Positions 34,478 through 44,204 of a stretch of 64,000 nucleotides of DNA are shown here, in pieces. Numbering within the stretch: position 1 is the stretch's first letter; the number at the start of each line of letters is the position of its first letter. A model generated the notes under the pieces. It had not been told where the DNA came from, searched no databases, and saw only the letters and a program-made list of their open reading frames with translations. Source of the stretch: Sabulitectum sp036743055 (GTDB lineage Bacteria; Fermentibacterota; Fermentibacteria; Fermentibacterales; JCC-6); assembly GCA_036743055.1 (NCBI GenBank), contig DAINQE010000007.1, positions 1 to 64,000 on the forward strand, given 5' to 3'. Made by a program: the position numbers and the translations under genes.

Positions 34478-36154
34478 TTGAAAACAATACCCTTCATTCT
34501 TTTTGTTATGGTGATACTGTCTGCCGTATCGTGCAGACCTGACGTTGACGAGGATGCCACCGCCGCGGAGATGGCCGCCCTTGCGGAAAGAGATCTCTCC
34601 GATGGAGACTACGAAGAGGCGCTCAGCCTCTTCCGTCAGGCGCTTGAGAAGGAAGCCGGCTCCCCGGACGCTCCGGTGTGGAGGATGGGTGCCGCAGAAG
34701 CCCTCCTGGAGCTGGGGAATCCCACGGAAGCCCACACCGTATCAGCAGAGTACAGGAATTCATCGAACCGGGTTCACGCATCAATGGCACAGCTGCTGGA
34801 AGCAATGGCCCAGGCGCTTTCTTCCCCGGTATCTGCCCTCCAGTCCCTGAGCCGAACTGATCTGGAGTCCCTGGACCGGCGCAGGGCGGAAACGGCGGTG
34901 GAGATCTGCAGGGAGCAGCTCGGCAGGGTGCGAACCGAGAATCTTGCCTCCTACAGGGAAACGGCCTGGTTCGAAGTTTACGTACTCCTGGAACTCGAAA
35001 AGAGGTACGCCAGGGAAGGCGACACCCAGAGGGCAATTATGTACGGAGCGGAGATAGACAGGCTCTACCCCTCCGCCCACGCCACCTATGGAAGGCCGGA
35101 GATCTCCGGCTCCCAGGGTTCTGAGGAATACTGGGTGGCCCTTGTGCTTCCCCTCACCGGGCAGGGGTCGGAATTCGCCTCCCAGGTGGCTTCCGGAGCC
35201 AGGCTGGCATTCGACAGGCACCGTGAAATGCACGAGAACTCTCCGGGACTCATGGATTTCGACACCAGAGGAGACTCTGAAAGACTCCTTGAAATAGTTG
35301 AGACCCTTGCGGACAACCCTTCATGCATCGCGGTACTGGGACCCCTTACAAGTTCTTCCACCCTTGCTGTGGCTTCCACTGCCAGAGAAGCGGAACTCCC
35401 CCTGCTTACCCCCACCGCCACCTCCGGCGACGTTGACAGAATAGGGGAGCCCGTTTTCCGCCTGGTGGTCAGCGAAGGCAACCAGGCGGCGGCGGTGGCG
35501 GAATACGCCGTGAGAACCGCCGGGCATACCAGGTTCGGGATCATCTATCCCTACACGGCCCAGGCATCAAGCGAGGCTGAACAGTTCAGGGCCATGGTCG
35601 AACGCCTGGGCGGAACCGTGGTGTCATCCCAGGGCTATCAGCCCGGCAGCACCGATTTCAGGGATCAGATAACCGTTGTAAAGGCGAACGGCCCCCAGGC
35701 TGTATTCCTTCCGGTCTCCGCTTGGGATGCGGTTCAGATAGCTCCCCAGCTCCGGTTCTACAGCCTCGAGGTACCCCTGTACGGAACATCGGGATGGGAT
35801 GACGATCTTCTCCTCCGCCACGGAGGGGAATACGTGGAGGGAGCGGTGTTCACCGCAGCTTTCGGTCTTTCCTCGCTCTATCCTGAAACAGCCCGGTTCG
35901 TCTACACCTATTCGCGGACCACCGGGCAGGAACCCACCGCCATCGCCGCCCAGGGATACGACGCCGCCGGGATAATCCTGGAGGCATGGGACAGCCTCTC
36001 AAGCCCCACAAGGAGCAGGCTGGCTAGGAAACTCTCCTCCATGGCGCCCTACTACGGAGCATCCGGCCGTTGCGTTCTGGGAACCGTATCGGAATCCCGG
36101 GTCTCCTGGCCCATGATGACCGTGATCGATGGCGAGATAATCGGTGTCGAGTAG
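34478..36154 (+). CDS. LpoA-like lipoprotein with type I periplasmic-binding fold
   Basis: 558 aa. Signal peptide ending in SAVSC (C19). Residues ~30-200 are tetratricopeptide-like helices; residues ~220-550 form a leucine/isoleucine-binding-type domain (EYWVALVLPLTGQGSEFASQVASGARLAFD, GPLTSSSTLAVAS, FGIIYPYT). The combination of TPR and periplasmic-binding lobes is that of LpoA, the outer-membrane activator of penicillin-binding protein 1A; other explanations include a branched-chain amino-acid sensor. Start TTG 34478 with GGGAGG upstream. Confidence 0.7.
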   Translation: MKTIPFILFVMVILSAVSCRPDVDEDATAAEMAALAERDLSDGDYEEALSLFRQALEKEAGSPDAPVWRMGAAEALLELGNPTEAHTVSAEYRNSSNRVHASMAQLLEAMAQALSSPVSALQSLSRTDLESLDRRRAETAVEICREQLGRVRTENLASYRETAWFEVYVLLELEKRYAREGDTQRAIMYGAEIDRLYPSAHATYGRPEISGSQGSEEYWVALVLPLTGQGSEFASQVASGARLAFDRHREMHENSPGLMDFDTRGDSERLLEIVETLADNPSCIAVLGPLTSSSTLAVASTAREAELPLLTPTATSGDVDRIGEPVFRLVVSEGNQAAAVAEYAVRTAGHTRFGIIYPYTAQASSEAEQFRAMVERLGGTVVSSQGYQPGSTDFRDQITVVKANGPQAVFLPVSAWDAVQIAPQLRFYSLEVPLYGTSGWDDDLLLRHGGEYVEGAVFTAAFGLSSLYPETARFVYTYSRTTGQEPTAIAAQGYDAAGIILEAWDSLSSPTRSRLARKLSSMAPYYGASGRCVLGTVSESRVSWPMMTVIDGEIIGVE

Positions 36155-37028
36155 AGGCTGCTACTGGGGGGTGGACGTAGGTGGCTCCTACGCTAAGATC
36201 GGAAGACTTGTCCAGGGAGGATTCCAGCTCACGGATTCAATCCCCACAGGGGCGGGTTCCGAGCCCGCAAGCGTCCTTCAGGCAGCTGCTTCCGCAATAC
36301 GCCGGTGGGACAGTGAACCACTCGGGGTGGGTCTCGGCGCTGCCGGTCTCATAGACAGGGAAGGCGGCAGGATCGTCTTCAGCCCCAACCTGCCGGGCTG
36401 GGGAGGTTGCCCGGTTGCCTCGATACTGGAAGCCATGCTGGGAGTTCCTGTTCTGCTTGACAACGACTGCAATGTTTTCGCAACAGGCGCCCTTTACTCC
36501 GGCGAGATACCCGGGAAGGGCCTCTGGCTCTTCATCACACTGGGAACCGGCATCGGAGGAACCATAATCAGCGAGGGCTCCATAGTCTACGGTACTGGAG
36601 GCGCAGGGGAGTTCGGCCACTCAACTGTCAGGGAAGGCGGTCTTCCCTGCCCATGCGGTTCGGTGGGCTGCTGGGAAATGTACGCCGGGGCCAGGGCCCT
36701 CGAGTGGTACTACCGGAGGGTTTCCGGCGGGGCATCCTCCCCCAGGGGGATAGCATCCCTCGCCCACGGTGGCGACCCTGCGGCCCTCGAGGCGTACAGG
36801 GAGTACGGGCGTTGGTTCGGGATAGGCCTTGCAAACCTCGCCAACATCTTTGCCCCCCACGGATTCTTCATAGCCGGAGGCCTTTCCGCCGGTCTCAGGC
36901 ACTTCGGGATCCCGGCTCGAACCGAGTTCCTCCGAAGATGCAGGCATCCCTGGAGTGTCTCCATGCTTGAGGACTCCCCGGAGGCCGGCGCCTTCGGAGC
37001 CGCATCAATGGCGAGGGGCAGATGCTGA
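36144..37028 (+). CDS. ROK family sugar kinase
   Basis: 294 aa from GTG 36144, overlapping the previous stop by 11 bp. The phosphate-1 loop is VDVGGSYAKIG, the catalytic Asp sits in LDNDCN, and GTGIGGTII and the zinc-binding CPCGSVGCWE are typical of ROK kinases such as glucokinase or NAGK. The sugar cannot be told. ATG of the lptD gene lies inside its end, so it is cotranscribed with lptD, perhaps in a cell-envelope sugar context. Confidence 0.88.
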   Translation: MSSRGCYWGVDVGGSYAKIGRLVQGGFQLTDSIPTGAGSEPASVLQAAASAIRRWDSEPLGVGLGAAGLIDREGGRIVFSPNLPGWGGCPVASILEAMLGVPVLLDNDCNVFATGALYSGEIPGKGLWLFITLGTGIGGTIISEGSIVYGTGGAGEFGHSTVREGGLPCPCGSVGCWEMYAGARALEWYYRRVSGGASSPRGIASLAHGGDPAALEAYREYGRWFGIGLANLANIFAPHGFFIAGGLSAGLRHFGIPARTEFLRRCRHPWSVSMLEDSPEAGAFGAASMARGRC

Positions 37029-39187
37029 TACTCCTTCTCGGCCTAATCCTCCAGCCTGACTCCCTGGATGTCCCTCCAATGGAGAGCATGGGTTACGCAG
37101 CGGATTCGCTGCATTTCCTCATCGACTCCGAGAACCTTATCCTTATCGGCGAAGCCTCGCTTGAATACACCGGAATGGGGATATCCGCCGATACCATCAG
37201 GTATGAGGCTGAGAGGGAAACCGTTACCGCATCCGGCAACATGGAGCTGACCGATGCCGGTGAGACCGCCAGGGGGACCGGCCTTGTCTACCATATGCCA
37301 ACCGCCACCGCCAGGACCTGGGACACCTCCTCCCTCTACGACAGGGCCATATACAGCGCCGAAACGATAACCATGCTCTCCAGGGACGAGTTCAACCTCA
37401 CCAACGTGAAGTTCACCAGCTGCGAGAAGGACACCTTCGACTACTACTTCTGGTCCAGCAGGATGAAGGTCTTCCCCGACGACAAGGCGGTTGCCGGGCC
37501 GGTGACCCTCTTCATCGAGGAAACACCTGTCTTCTGGGTACCCTTCGCCGTTTTCCCCATAAGAAGGGGCCGGAGCTCGGGATTCACCATCCCCACAATA
37601 GGAGCCTCTTCCAGGGACGGCAGATACCTCAGAGAAGTGGGGTATTACTTCGGTTTCTCCGACTACGCGGATCTATTGCTCAGCGCCGACCTCATGGAGA
37701 AGACCAGATTCCAGGTAACGGCAACTGAAAGGCATTCCCTCCGCTATGTGATGAACGGAAGAACGAGACTGCAGTGGAGAAGGCAGTTCGAGAACAGCAG
37801 GGACAGATGGCTGGTGGAGACCCTGCACACCCACGAACTGCCCGACGGCACCATGGTCAAGCTCACCGGGAACTTCGTGAGCGACCGCTCCTATCTCGAA
37901 GAGACACAGCAGGATCCCCAGGAGCGTATGGAGAGCGAGCTCCGCTCGTGGCTCTCCTTCTCCAGGAACCTTGGCCGTGGAAGCGCCCAGATGAACCTGG
38001 AGTACACCGAGTACCTTGACGCCCTCCCGGACACCATCGACGGCGAGCTCCTTTCGGAACTCACCGCACCGGACCTGCGCTACAGCCTGCCATCGGCACC
38101 GGTCTTCCACACACCTGCGGACCCGGAGGACAGACGCCCATGGCACAGCCTCTACTGGAGCCTCTCCGGCCACTACCTGACCGAAAGCACCCAGTGGGAG
38201 GATTCATCCCTCTACAACGCCGGCCTGAGACTGGAGTCGAATCTCTCCGCCTCCGAGAGGCTCGGGGGCATACTGGCCATTTCCCCATCCATCAGGGGAA
38301 GGGGCACTCTCTACGACAGGGACAGGATGGGGAACGGCTATCCCGGCTGGTTCCACGGTTCCGCCGGACTTGCGCTCTCAACGGACATCTACGGCCTGTT
38401 CGCCTCCGACTTCCTGGGGCATTCCCTTCTTCGCCATACCATAACGCCTACTGTGTCGGCTACCTGGACCCCTGACAGGTTCATTACCACACAGGGCATG
38501 GAGAACACTGAAGCAGCCGACTCGCTTTACTACTCATTCAGCGATCTCTCCCTTCCCTCCTCGGGAACCGTGGTGGCCCTCTCCCTTGCCAACGTTCTCG
38601 AGGGCAAGAGGGTCTCCAGGGGCACCATCGAGAGGAACACCCTTGCGGAACTTACCGTGGGAACATCCTGGAACCCTGAGGCCGAAGAGGGGGAGAACGC
38701 ATTCTCCAGGATCTCCGGCTCACTGAATCTTACACCGGCGAGATGGTTCAGCACGAGGCTGGACGGGTCGTGGGATCCCTACGGCCGGGAGACCCGGGAT
38801 CTCTCCCTGACAACAGGGATAACGCTCTCTGGTAACGACCCCACCCTACGCCCGGATTCAGGGGTGGTGATCTCCCCGCTGATGTGGAGACTCACCATTT
38901 CTCACAACTGGCGGCCGGAGATCGGTGAAGAAGCCATTGAGCTGAACAAGCTTAGGGTTTCCGCCGCGGTTGATCTCACAAGCAGATGGTCGGTGAACTA
39001 CCGCGCCTACTACGACATAACTGAATCAGATTTTATAAGTCAGGATTATACCATAATGAGGGATTTGGACAGCTGGGAAGCGGTTTTCACGAGGCATGTT
39101 TCGGATGTTGATACCGGGTTCTACTTCAGGATAAACATAAAGGCATTCCCGGACATCAAGGTGGAACAGCACACCAGCAGTTTCTAA
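37022..39187 (+). CDS. lptD: LptD-like LPS-assembly outer membrane protein
   Basis: 721 aa. Signal peptide (MLILLLGLILQPDS), then an OstA/jelly-roll domain (GEASLEYTGMGISADTIRYEAERETVTASG), and a long C-terminal part rich in alternating aromatic beta-strands ending in ...IKVEQHTSSF. This is the LptD architecture, which inserts LPS in the outer membrane. LPS is supported by hldE nearby. Length is near the short end of the family (E. coli 784 aa). Its start overlaps the ROK stop by 7 bp. Confidence 0.8.
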   Translation: MLILLLGLILQPDSLDVPPMESMGYAADSLHFLIDSENLILIGEASLEYTGMGISADTIRYEAERETVTASGNMELTDAGETARGTGLVYHMPTATARTWDTSSLYDRAIYSAETITMLSRDEFNLTNVKFTSCEKDTFDYYFWSSRMKVFPDDKAVAGPVTLFIEETPVFWVPFAVFPIRRGRSSGFTIPTIGASSRDGRYLREVGYYFGFSDYADLLLSADLMEKTRFQVTATERHSLRYVMNGRTRLQWRRQFENSRDRWLVETLHTHELPDGTMVKLTGNFVSDRSYLEETQQDPQERMESELRSWLSFSRNLGRGSAQMNLEYTEYLDALPDTIDGELLSELTAPDLRYSLPSAPVFHTPADPEDRRPWHSLYWSLSGHYLTESTQWEDSSLYNAGLRLESNLSASERLGGILAISPSIRGRGTLYDRDRMGNGYPGWFHGSAGLALSTDIYGLFASDFLGHSLLRHTITPTVSATWTPDRFITTQGMENTEAADSLYYSFSDLSLPSSGTVVALSLANVLEGKRVSRGTIERNTLAELTVGTSWNPEAEEGENAFSRISGSLNLTPARWFSTRLDGSWDPYGRETRDLSLTTGITLSGNDPTLRPDSGVVISPLMWRLTISHNWRPEIGEEAIELNKLRVSAAVDLTSRWSVNYRAYYDITESDFISQDYTIMRDLDSWEAVFTRHVSDVDTGFYFRINIKAFPDIKVEQHTSSF

Positions 39188-39200
39188 CCACGGGGAACAC

Positions 39201-39229
39201 TTGACACAGGGCTTTCACTGCTCTAGTGT
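39201..39229 (+). promoter_or_regulatory. Promoter of the HU gene
   Basis: TTGACA (39201-39206), 17-bp spacer, TAGTGT (39224-39229). The leader to the TTG start at 39279 is about 45 bp. Confidence 0.7.
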
Positions 39230-39278
39230 AAACGGGTCAAAGGGCTCTGGTGTTAAACAATTAGAAAGGGGTAGGGAA

Positions 39279-39551
39279 TTGAACAAGAAAGAACTCATCA
39301 ACCATGTGGCCTCCAAGGCCGATCTCTCGAAGAAGGATGCGGCCGCCGCGGTTGATGCCTTCATCGACGGCATCAGCAACGTGATCGAATCCGGAGACAA
39401 GATCACCCTCATCGGTTTTGGTACCTTCGGTATCAAGGAGAGGGCCGCAAGGGTTGGAGTCGTTCCCGGAAGCGGAAAGAAAAAGGAATACCCTGCGAAG
39501 AAGGTTCCTTACTTCAAGGCCGGCAAGGCTCTGAAGGACAAGGCCATCTAA
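39279..39551 (+). CDS. hup: HU-family DNA-binding protein
   Basis: 90 aa from TTG 39279. The start is set by homology (the family begins MNKKELI...) and by an AGGG-type site upstream; the longer open frame upstream has no family resemblance. KADLSKKDAAAAVDAFIDGI and GFGTFGIKERAARVG are the HU/IHF core. A nucleoid protein. Framed by its own promoter and a strong terminator, so monocistronic. Confidence 0.93.
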   Translation: MNKKELINHVASKADLSKKDAAAAVDAFIDGISNVIESGDKITLIGFGTFGIKERAARVGVVPGSGKKKEYPAKKVPYFKAGKALKDKAI

Positions 39552-39568
39552 TAGGGAATACCGTTCAG

Positions 39569-39598
39569 GGGGAAGGGCGCCGCCCTTCCCCCTTTTTT
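39569..39598 (+). terminator. Intrinsic terminator after hup
   Basis: GGGGGAAGGGC (39569-39579) pairs with GCCCTTCCCCC (39583-39593), a perfect 11-bp stem with a 3-nt loop, followed by TTTTT. Confidence 0.92.
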
Positions 39599-39609
39599 AT
39601 ATTCGCAAC

Positions 39610-40413
39610 ATGAAATGGTCAGCGATAATCACGACGTACAACAGCGGTTCAGTGATCGGAAGGGCGCTGGAATCCATCCTTTCCCTGGAGCCTGATGAGA
39701 AGCCCGTGGACATCGTGGTGGTGGACAACGATTCAAAGGACCACACGGCAGAGGTCCTGAAGGATTACGCGGACAGGGTGAACTTCGTTCGCAATAAAAC
39801 CAATCTCGGGCTTTCAAAGGCCAATAATATAGGCGCCGGACAAGCCCGGGGCGATTCGCTGTTCTTTCTGAATCCCGATACCGAGGTCCTTCCCGGAGCC
39901 GTCAGAACGCTGTTCTCCTTCCAGGAGTCCCATCCCCGGGCGGCCCTGCTCGGGCCGGGCATGGAGGACTGGAACGGTGTACTTCAGCCCACAGCCAGAA
40001 CCTGGCCTACTCCACCGGTGATCGCCGCCAGAAGGACCTTCATCGGCGGAACTCCCGCTGGTGCCCGTCTGTCGGCAGGCCACCTGCGCAGCTATCACAG
40101 AGAAGACTCACCGGTGAGACCCCACTGGCTGGTTGGAGCCGCCCTCTGGCTGACACCGGAGGGAAGGAAGAGGGTTGGGCTAATGTCCGAGAGCTACTTC
40201 CTCTACTTCGAGGATGTGGAGTGGTGCCACAGGGCATGGAGAAGGGGCATGGAGGTGTGGTATGTTCCAGAGGCCAGGATCCGCCATGTATGCAGCAGGG
40301 AAAGCAGCAGAAGAAAGGGCGCCCTGGGACTTCACCTGAGAAGCATGACAAGGTTCCTGCTCACCCATCCCCTGACGGCCCTGGGACTCGGACCAGGGGG
40401 AGGAGACGAATGA
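39610..40413 (+). CDS. GT2-family glycosyltransferase
   Basis: 267 aa. GT-A fold: SAIITTYNSGSVI, IVVVDNDSKDHT, LNPDTEV (DxD-like metal site) and the acceptor region EDVEWCHRAWRRG. Resembles rhamnosyltransferase/WcaA-type enzymes of surface polysaccharides. The ATG is only about 12 bp beyond the HU terminator with no clear ribosome site. It overlaps the sugar transferase gene (ATGA). Confidence 0.85.
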   Translation: MKWSAIITTYNSGSVIGRALESILSLEPDEKPVDIVVVDNDSKDHTAEVLKDYADRVNFVRNKTNLGLSKANNIGAGQARGDSLFFLNPDTEVLPGAVRTLFSFQESHPRAALLGPGMEDWNGVLQPTARTWPTPPVIAARRTFIGGTPAGARLSAGHLRSYHREDSPVRPHWLVGAALWLTPEGRKRVGLMSESYFLYFEDVEWCHRAWRRGMEVWYVPEARIRHVCSRESSRRKGALGLHLRSMTRFLLTHPLTALGLGPGGGDE

Positions 40414-41631
40414 AAAAAGGAAGAAGCGCTCTGTGGGTCCTTCCACCGTCTGACCTGCTCCTGATCGTCCTTGTCTTCATGGGGGGCTTCTGGTTCAGGC
40501 ATTCCCTCCTGGCAGGCGTCATGGGAACCGACTTCCGTCTCTCTGTCTACCACTATTTACTCAGCGGCCTGGTGCTCGGCGGTGTTCAGGTAGCTTTCAT
40601 GGCGGTATTCGGCGTCTACCGCAAGGAGTTCGGCCTGGGCATGATCGAAGAGACCGCCGGCATCATCAGGGCTGCCCTTATGGCGGTGCTCTTCACCCTT
40701 GCNNNNNNNNNNNNNNNNNNNNNNNNNNNNNNNNNNNNNNNNNNNNNNNNNNNNNNNNNNNNNNNNNNNNNNNNNNNNNNNNNNNNNNNNNNNNNNNNNN
40801 NNCGCGAAGGATGTATGCGGACTGCTTGAAAGCAGCTCCGCGGAGGAACTGGTGATTGCTGAAAGGAACCTTCCGGCGGACAAGCTCTCAGAGCTGATAC
40901 TGTTCTGTGAGAAGACAGGCATCAACTACAAGATAGCGGCTGATGTGTTCTCCCTGGTGAGCCTAACCGCCAGGGTTGCCCACATGGGGGGGACCACACT
41001 GGTCGAATCGGTTCCAGCTCCTTTATCAGGAGGGGGTCTCCTTCTCAAGCGAACCGCCGATATCATCATAACTTCTCTGCTCATTATCCTGCTACTTCCC
41101 GTCTTCATCATAGCTGCCGCAGCCGTTGTGATCGATTCGGGTCTTCCTGTTTTCTACAGGCAGACAAGGCTGGGGCGGGACAACGCCCCCTTCAGCATGC
41201 TAAAGTTCAGGTCCATGAAACAGGGGGCCCATGAGCGGAAGGCGGAACTCAGGGAACTGAACCAGTCCTCCGGCCCGCTTTTCAAGATAAGGAACGACCC
41301 CCGTGTCACAAGGGTGGGCAGGTTCCTGAGAAGATGGTCCATGGACGAACTCCCTCAGCTTTTCAATGTTCTCAGAGGGCAGATGAGCCTTGTGGGTCCC
41401 AGGCCTCCCCTCCCTGAAGAGGTTGAGGAGTACAGCCGAAGGGACTTCAAGAGACTGCATACCATACCCGGGGTAACCGGCGTCTGGCAGATAAGCGGAA
41501 GGAGCGACCTGGGATTCGATGAGATGGTGAAGCTGGATCTCTACTATGTCGACAACTGGTCAATCTGGATGGACCTGGCTATTTTGCTTCTCACCCCATC
41601 CGCGGTGGCGGCAGGGGACGGCGCCTATTAA
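40410..41631 (+). CDS. Polyprenyl-phosphate sugar phosphotransferase, WbaP/WcaJ-like (gap inside)
   Basis: From ATG 40410. Before the gap lie membrane helices (LLLIVLVFMGGFWFRHSLL...). After it comes the bacterial sugar transferase domain: FKRTADIIITSLLIILLLP, LPVFYRQTRLGRDNAPFSMLKFRSM, MDELPQLFNVLRGQMSLVGPRPPLP and PGVTGVWQISGRS. This enzyme loads the first sugar-phosphate onto undecaprenyl phosphate for O-antigen or exopolysaccharide. The arbitrary 100-N gap breaks the frame (+1 offset across it), as expected when the true gap size is unknown. Confidence 0.88.
40703..40802. other. Assembly gap (100 N) inside the sugar transferase gene
   Basis: Exactly 100 N. Lost sequence should include the rest of the N-terminal membrane helices and the CoA-binding-like domain; real size is likely larger than 100. 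The flanks are not duplicated. Confidence 0.95.
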
Positions 41632-41654
41632 AAAGGGGCCGGAAGCCCGGCCCC
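41630..41654 (-). terminator. Intrinsic terminator for the minus-strand coiled-coil gene
   Basis: GGGGCCGG (41635-41642) pairs with 41647-41654 around a 4-nt loop; on the minus strand it is followed by TTTTT. It sits between converging genes and terminates the minus-strand transcript. Confidence 0.75.
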
Positions 41655-41673
41655 TAAAACACCAGCCCCTGGT

Positions 41674-42078
41674 CTAGTTGATGGGCAGACCCTCGGTGAA
41701 CTGATCTACAGTGGCCTGAATGGTGCTTACCTCTGCGTCGATCTCGTCTGTTACAGCCGTGATCTGTGCCCTGGCCTCCACCAGTTCGTTCCTCAGGGCG
41801 TCAATTTCCGCCTGAAGGGCTTCCATCTCAGGGTCGGTGTCCCTGAGCTCCTCGAGCTTCACCGAAAGATCGTCCAGCACCGCAAGGTCCGGTATGATGT
41901 TCCTCAGTGTGTCGGTCTGGGCGATGAGGCCGTCGAGCTTCATCTGCACCTCGTCGAGAAGCTCCATCCCTGGGATCTCGATCTCGGGTATATCGGCATC
42001 TGGAACATCAGGGACTCCGGGAACTCCGAAGGCCATGGCGGTGCATACCGTAAAAGCGGTTATGAGAATCGGTTTCAT
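41674..42078 (-). CDS. Exported coiled-coil protein
   Basis: 134 aa. Signal peptide (MKPILITAFTVCTAMAFG) followed by a short proline/acidic segment (VPGVPDVPDADIPEIEIPG) and a long heptad-like helical stretch (LLDEVQMKLDGLIAQTDTL...LQAEIDALRNELVEARAQITAV). No enzyme motif. A periplasmic structural protein is plausible. It has its own terminator. Confidence 0.65.
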   Translation of the reverse strand: MKPILITAFTVCTAMAFGVPGVPDVPDADIPEIEIPGMELLDEVQMKLDGLIAQTDTLRNIIPDLAVLDDLSVKLEELRDTDPEMEALQAEIDALRNELVEARAQITAVTDEIDAEVSTIQATVDQFTEGLPIN

Positions 42079-42287
42079 ACATCCTCCCTTTCTGTACTTT
42101 CGTTACCCAGCGTAACGCCACATAATACACTTTACGGTCATGAAACAAAAGGGGCGGACGGTTCAGCCCCTATGACACGGCGCGGAGTTGCCTGTTCTCT
42201 ATCCTGCTGCTAAGCAGTCAGATATCACAGGCAAACAATATGCTCAGTTTTTCACGAATCATTCAACTCGAACCGAAAGGAAGAACC

Positions 42288-42623
42288 ATGCCGGTAAAAG
42301 AGATACAGGGAAGCCAGATCGCCACTGAAGCTGCGGGTAATGACAAACTCACCGTGGTGGATTTCAGCGCCGAATGGTGCGGGCCCTGCAAGATGCTTCA
42401 TCCAGTGCTGGAGAGCCTTTCAGAAGACCTTTCCGCGAAGGTGACATTCGTGAAGGTAGACATAGACAGAAGCCAGGGGGAAGCCAACCAGTTCGGAATA
42501 AGGGGAGTTCCAACCATGATAGTCTTTCACGGCGGCAAGGAGATAGACAGAATGGTGGGCTTCAGGGACAAGGCAACCCTCAAGCGTGATCTGGAGGCCC
42601 TGGCGACGGGTCATCTGGGCTGA
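42288..42623 (+). CDS. trxA: Thioredoxin
   Basis: 111 aa from ATG 42288 with AAGGAAG upstream. Active site WCGPC (C31, C34) and the cis-Pro loop VPTMIVF. First gene of a redox cluster with thioredoxin reductase and a PDO-like protein. Confidence 0.93.
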   Translation: MPVKEIQGSQIATEAAGNDKLTVVDFSAEWCGPCKMLHPVLESLSEDLSAKVTFVKVDIDRSQGEANQFGIRGVPTMIVFHGGKEIDRMVGFRDKATLKRDLEALATGHLG

Positions 42624-42663
42624 CATGGGTTTCAGCGTGAATCTCGTGGAAAGCGGGTCCGAA

Positions 42664-43584
42664 ATGGCTTCTGAGAAACACACAGTCCTCATAGCCGGCG
42701 GCGGACCCGCCGCCCTCTCCGCCGCTCTCTACGCGGCGAGATACGGTATGGACCATATCGTCCTCGAAAGCTGGAAGCCCGGGGGGCAGGCCGCCCTCAC
42801 TGCAGAGATCGAAAACTATCCCGGTTTCATCTCCATAGCCGGAGCGGAGCTAACGGCTAAGATGAAGGAACAGGCAGAAAGGGCCGGAGCGGTTTTCAGG
42901 ATGGAGTCCGTGGAAACCGCTGAGGAAGCTGAGAACGGGATAGTGGTGAGGACCGACTCCGGGGAATACCACGGCGACTACCTGATAATCGCCACAGGCG
43001 CAGCGCCGGCAACCCTTGGAATACCGGGAGAGGATGAATACTACGGCCGGGGAGTAAGTTTCTGCGCCACCTGCGACGCCCCATTCTTCAGGAACAGGAG
43101 GGCCATCGTGGTGGGAGGAGGCGACAGCGCGGTGAAGGAAGCCCTTCACCTGACCCATGTGGTCTCTCAACTGGGCCTGGTCCACAGGCGGGACAGGCTG
43201 AGGGCGGAACCATATCTGGCGGAGAAGCTGGTCTCCAACGAAAAGGTGACCACCTACTGGAACTCCCACCTCAGGGAGATAAAGGGTGACGGACAGGGCG
43301 TTACCGCAGCGGTGATAGAAACACCCGGTGGAATGAAGACCGTAGAGACCGACGGCGTTTTCCTCTACGTGGGAACGAAACCTGCAACCGAGCCTTTCCG
43401 CAGCCTTGTGGAACTAACGGAAAAGGGAGCGGTTCTAACAAGGAACATAGTTGGCACATCGAATCCCAGGGTTTTCGCCGCGGGCGACGTTACGGACAAC
43501 GGCTTCCGCCAGGTGGTCACCGCTGTTTCCGACGGGGCTCGGGCTGCTGCAGCCATCTTCGACCGAATACAGGCGTACGATTAG
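42664..43584 (+). CDS. trxB: Thioredoxin reductase
   Basis: 306 aa from ATG 42664 (an upstream ATG at 42625 adds 13 residues). FAD motif VLIAGGGPAALSAA, active-site CATC (C134, C137), and NADPH motif VVGGGDSAVKEAL; the C-terminal GDVTDNGFRQVVTAVSDGARAA closes the FAD domain. Reduces the thioredoxin encoded immediately upstream. Confidence 0.92.
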   Translation: MASEKHTVLIAGGGPAALSAALYAARYGMDHIVLESWKPGGQAALTAEIENYPGFISIAGAELTAKMKEQAERAGAVFRMESVETAEEAENGIVVRTDSGEYHGDYLIIATGAAPATLGIPGEDEYYGRGVSFCATCDAPFFRNRRAIVVGGGDSAVKEALHLTHVVSQLGLVHRRDRLRAEPYLAEKLVSNEKVTTYWNSHLREIKGDGQGVTAAVIETPGGMKTVETDGVFLYVGTKPATEPFRSLVELTEKGAVLTRNIVGTSNPRVFAAGDVTDNGFRQVVTAVSDGARAAAAIFDRIQAYD

Positions 43585-43604
43585 AACAGGATTGGAGAAC
43601 AGGA

Positions 43605-44204
43605 ATGGCGCTTCTCTCCGAGAACGACAGAAATGCGATAAAGGGTCATTTCGAGAAGATGACCAGGGAGGTACCCGTATACCTGGCCAAGGCACCCGGG
43701 AAGTGTGACACCGAGGACATACTCATGGAACTGGCGGAGCTCTCCCCTATGCTCAAGGTATCCGTGAACGAATCCGGGGACGGTATGCTGCCTTCGCTTA
43801 ACATCGGGTCCACCGGAAGGGTAAGGTTCTATGGAACTCCCGCCGGGTACGAGTTCAGCAGTCTGCTCACCGGTATCATAGACAACGGGCGTGAAGAGGA
43901 GACCCTCTCTAAGGCAACCATGGAGTTCCTTGACGGTCTCGACAGGGACCTGCACATAAAGGTGTTCGTAACCCCCACCTGTCCCCACTGCCCGCCTTCG
44001 GTTGTCCTGGCCCACAGGATGGCCGCCTACTCCCCCAGAGTGACCGCAGAGGCCATCGAGGCCAACGAGTTCCAGGAAACAGCTGTAAAATACGGTGTAC
44101 AGGGCGTACCCAGGACAGTGATAAACGAAACCTTCTCCGCCGAGGGCTCCCAGCCCGAGTCCTACCTGATAGAGGCTCTGAAAAGGCATATGGAGAAGGA
44201 ATGA
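43605..44204 (+). CDS. PDO/glutaredoxin-like protein, N-terminal half redox-inactive
   Basis: 199 aa, two thioredoxin folds in tandem as in protein disulfide oxidoreductase (PDO) or the AhpF N-terminal domain. The C-terminal half has CPHC (C126, C129) and the cis-Pro GVPRTVIN. The N-terminal half has only a single cysteine (C34) and no CxxC, so it is probably structural, as in AhpF. Follows TrxR by 20 bp and overlaps the next gene (ATGA). Confidence 0.82.
   Translation: MALLSENDRNAIKGHFEKMTREVPVYLAKAPGKCDTEDILMELAELSPMLKVSVNESGDGMLPSLNIGSTGRVRFYGTPAGYEFSSLLTGIIDNGREEETLSKATMEFLDGLDRDLHIKVFVTPTCPHCPPSVVLAHRMAAYSPRVTAEAIEANEFQETAVKYGVQGVPRTVINETFSAEGSQPESYLIEALKRHMEKE

Noticed and set aside
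42079..42287. Possible riboswitch upstream of trxA
   Set aside because: The 208-bp region holds only short dyads (e.g. GTTACCCAGCGTAAC) and no recognisable riboswitch core.
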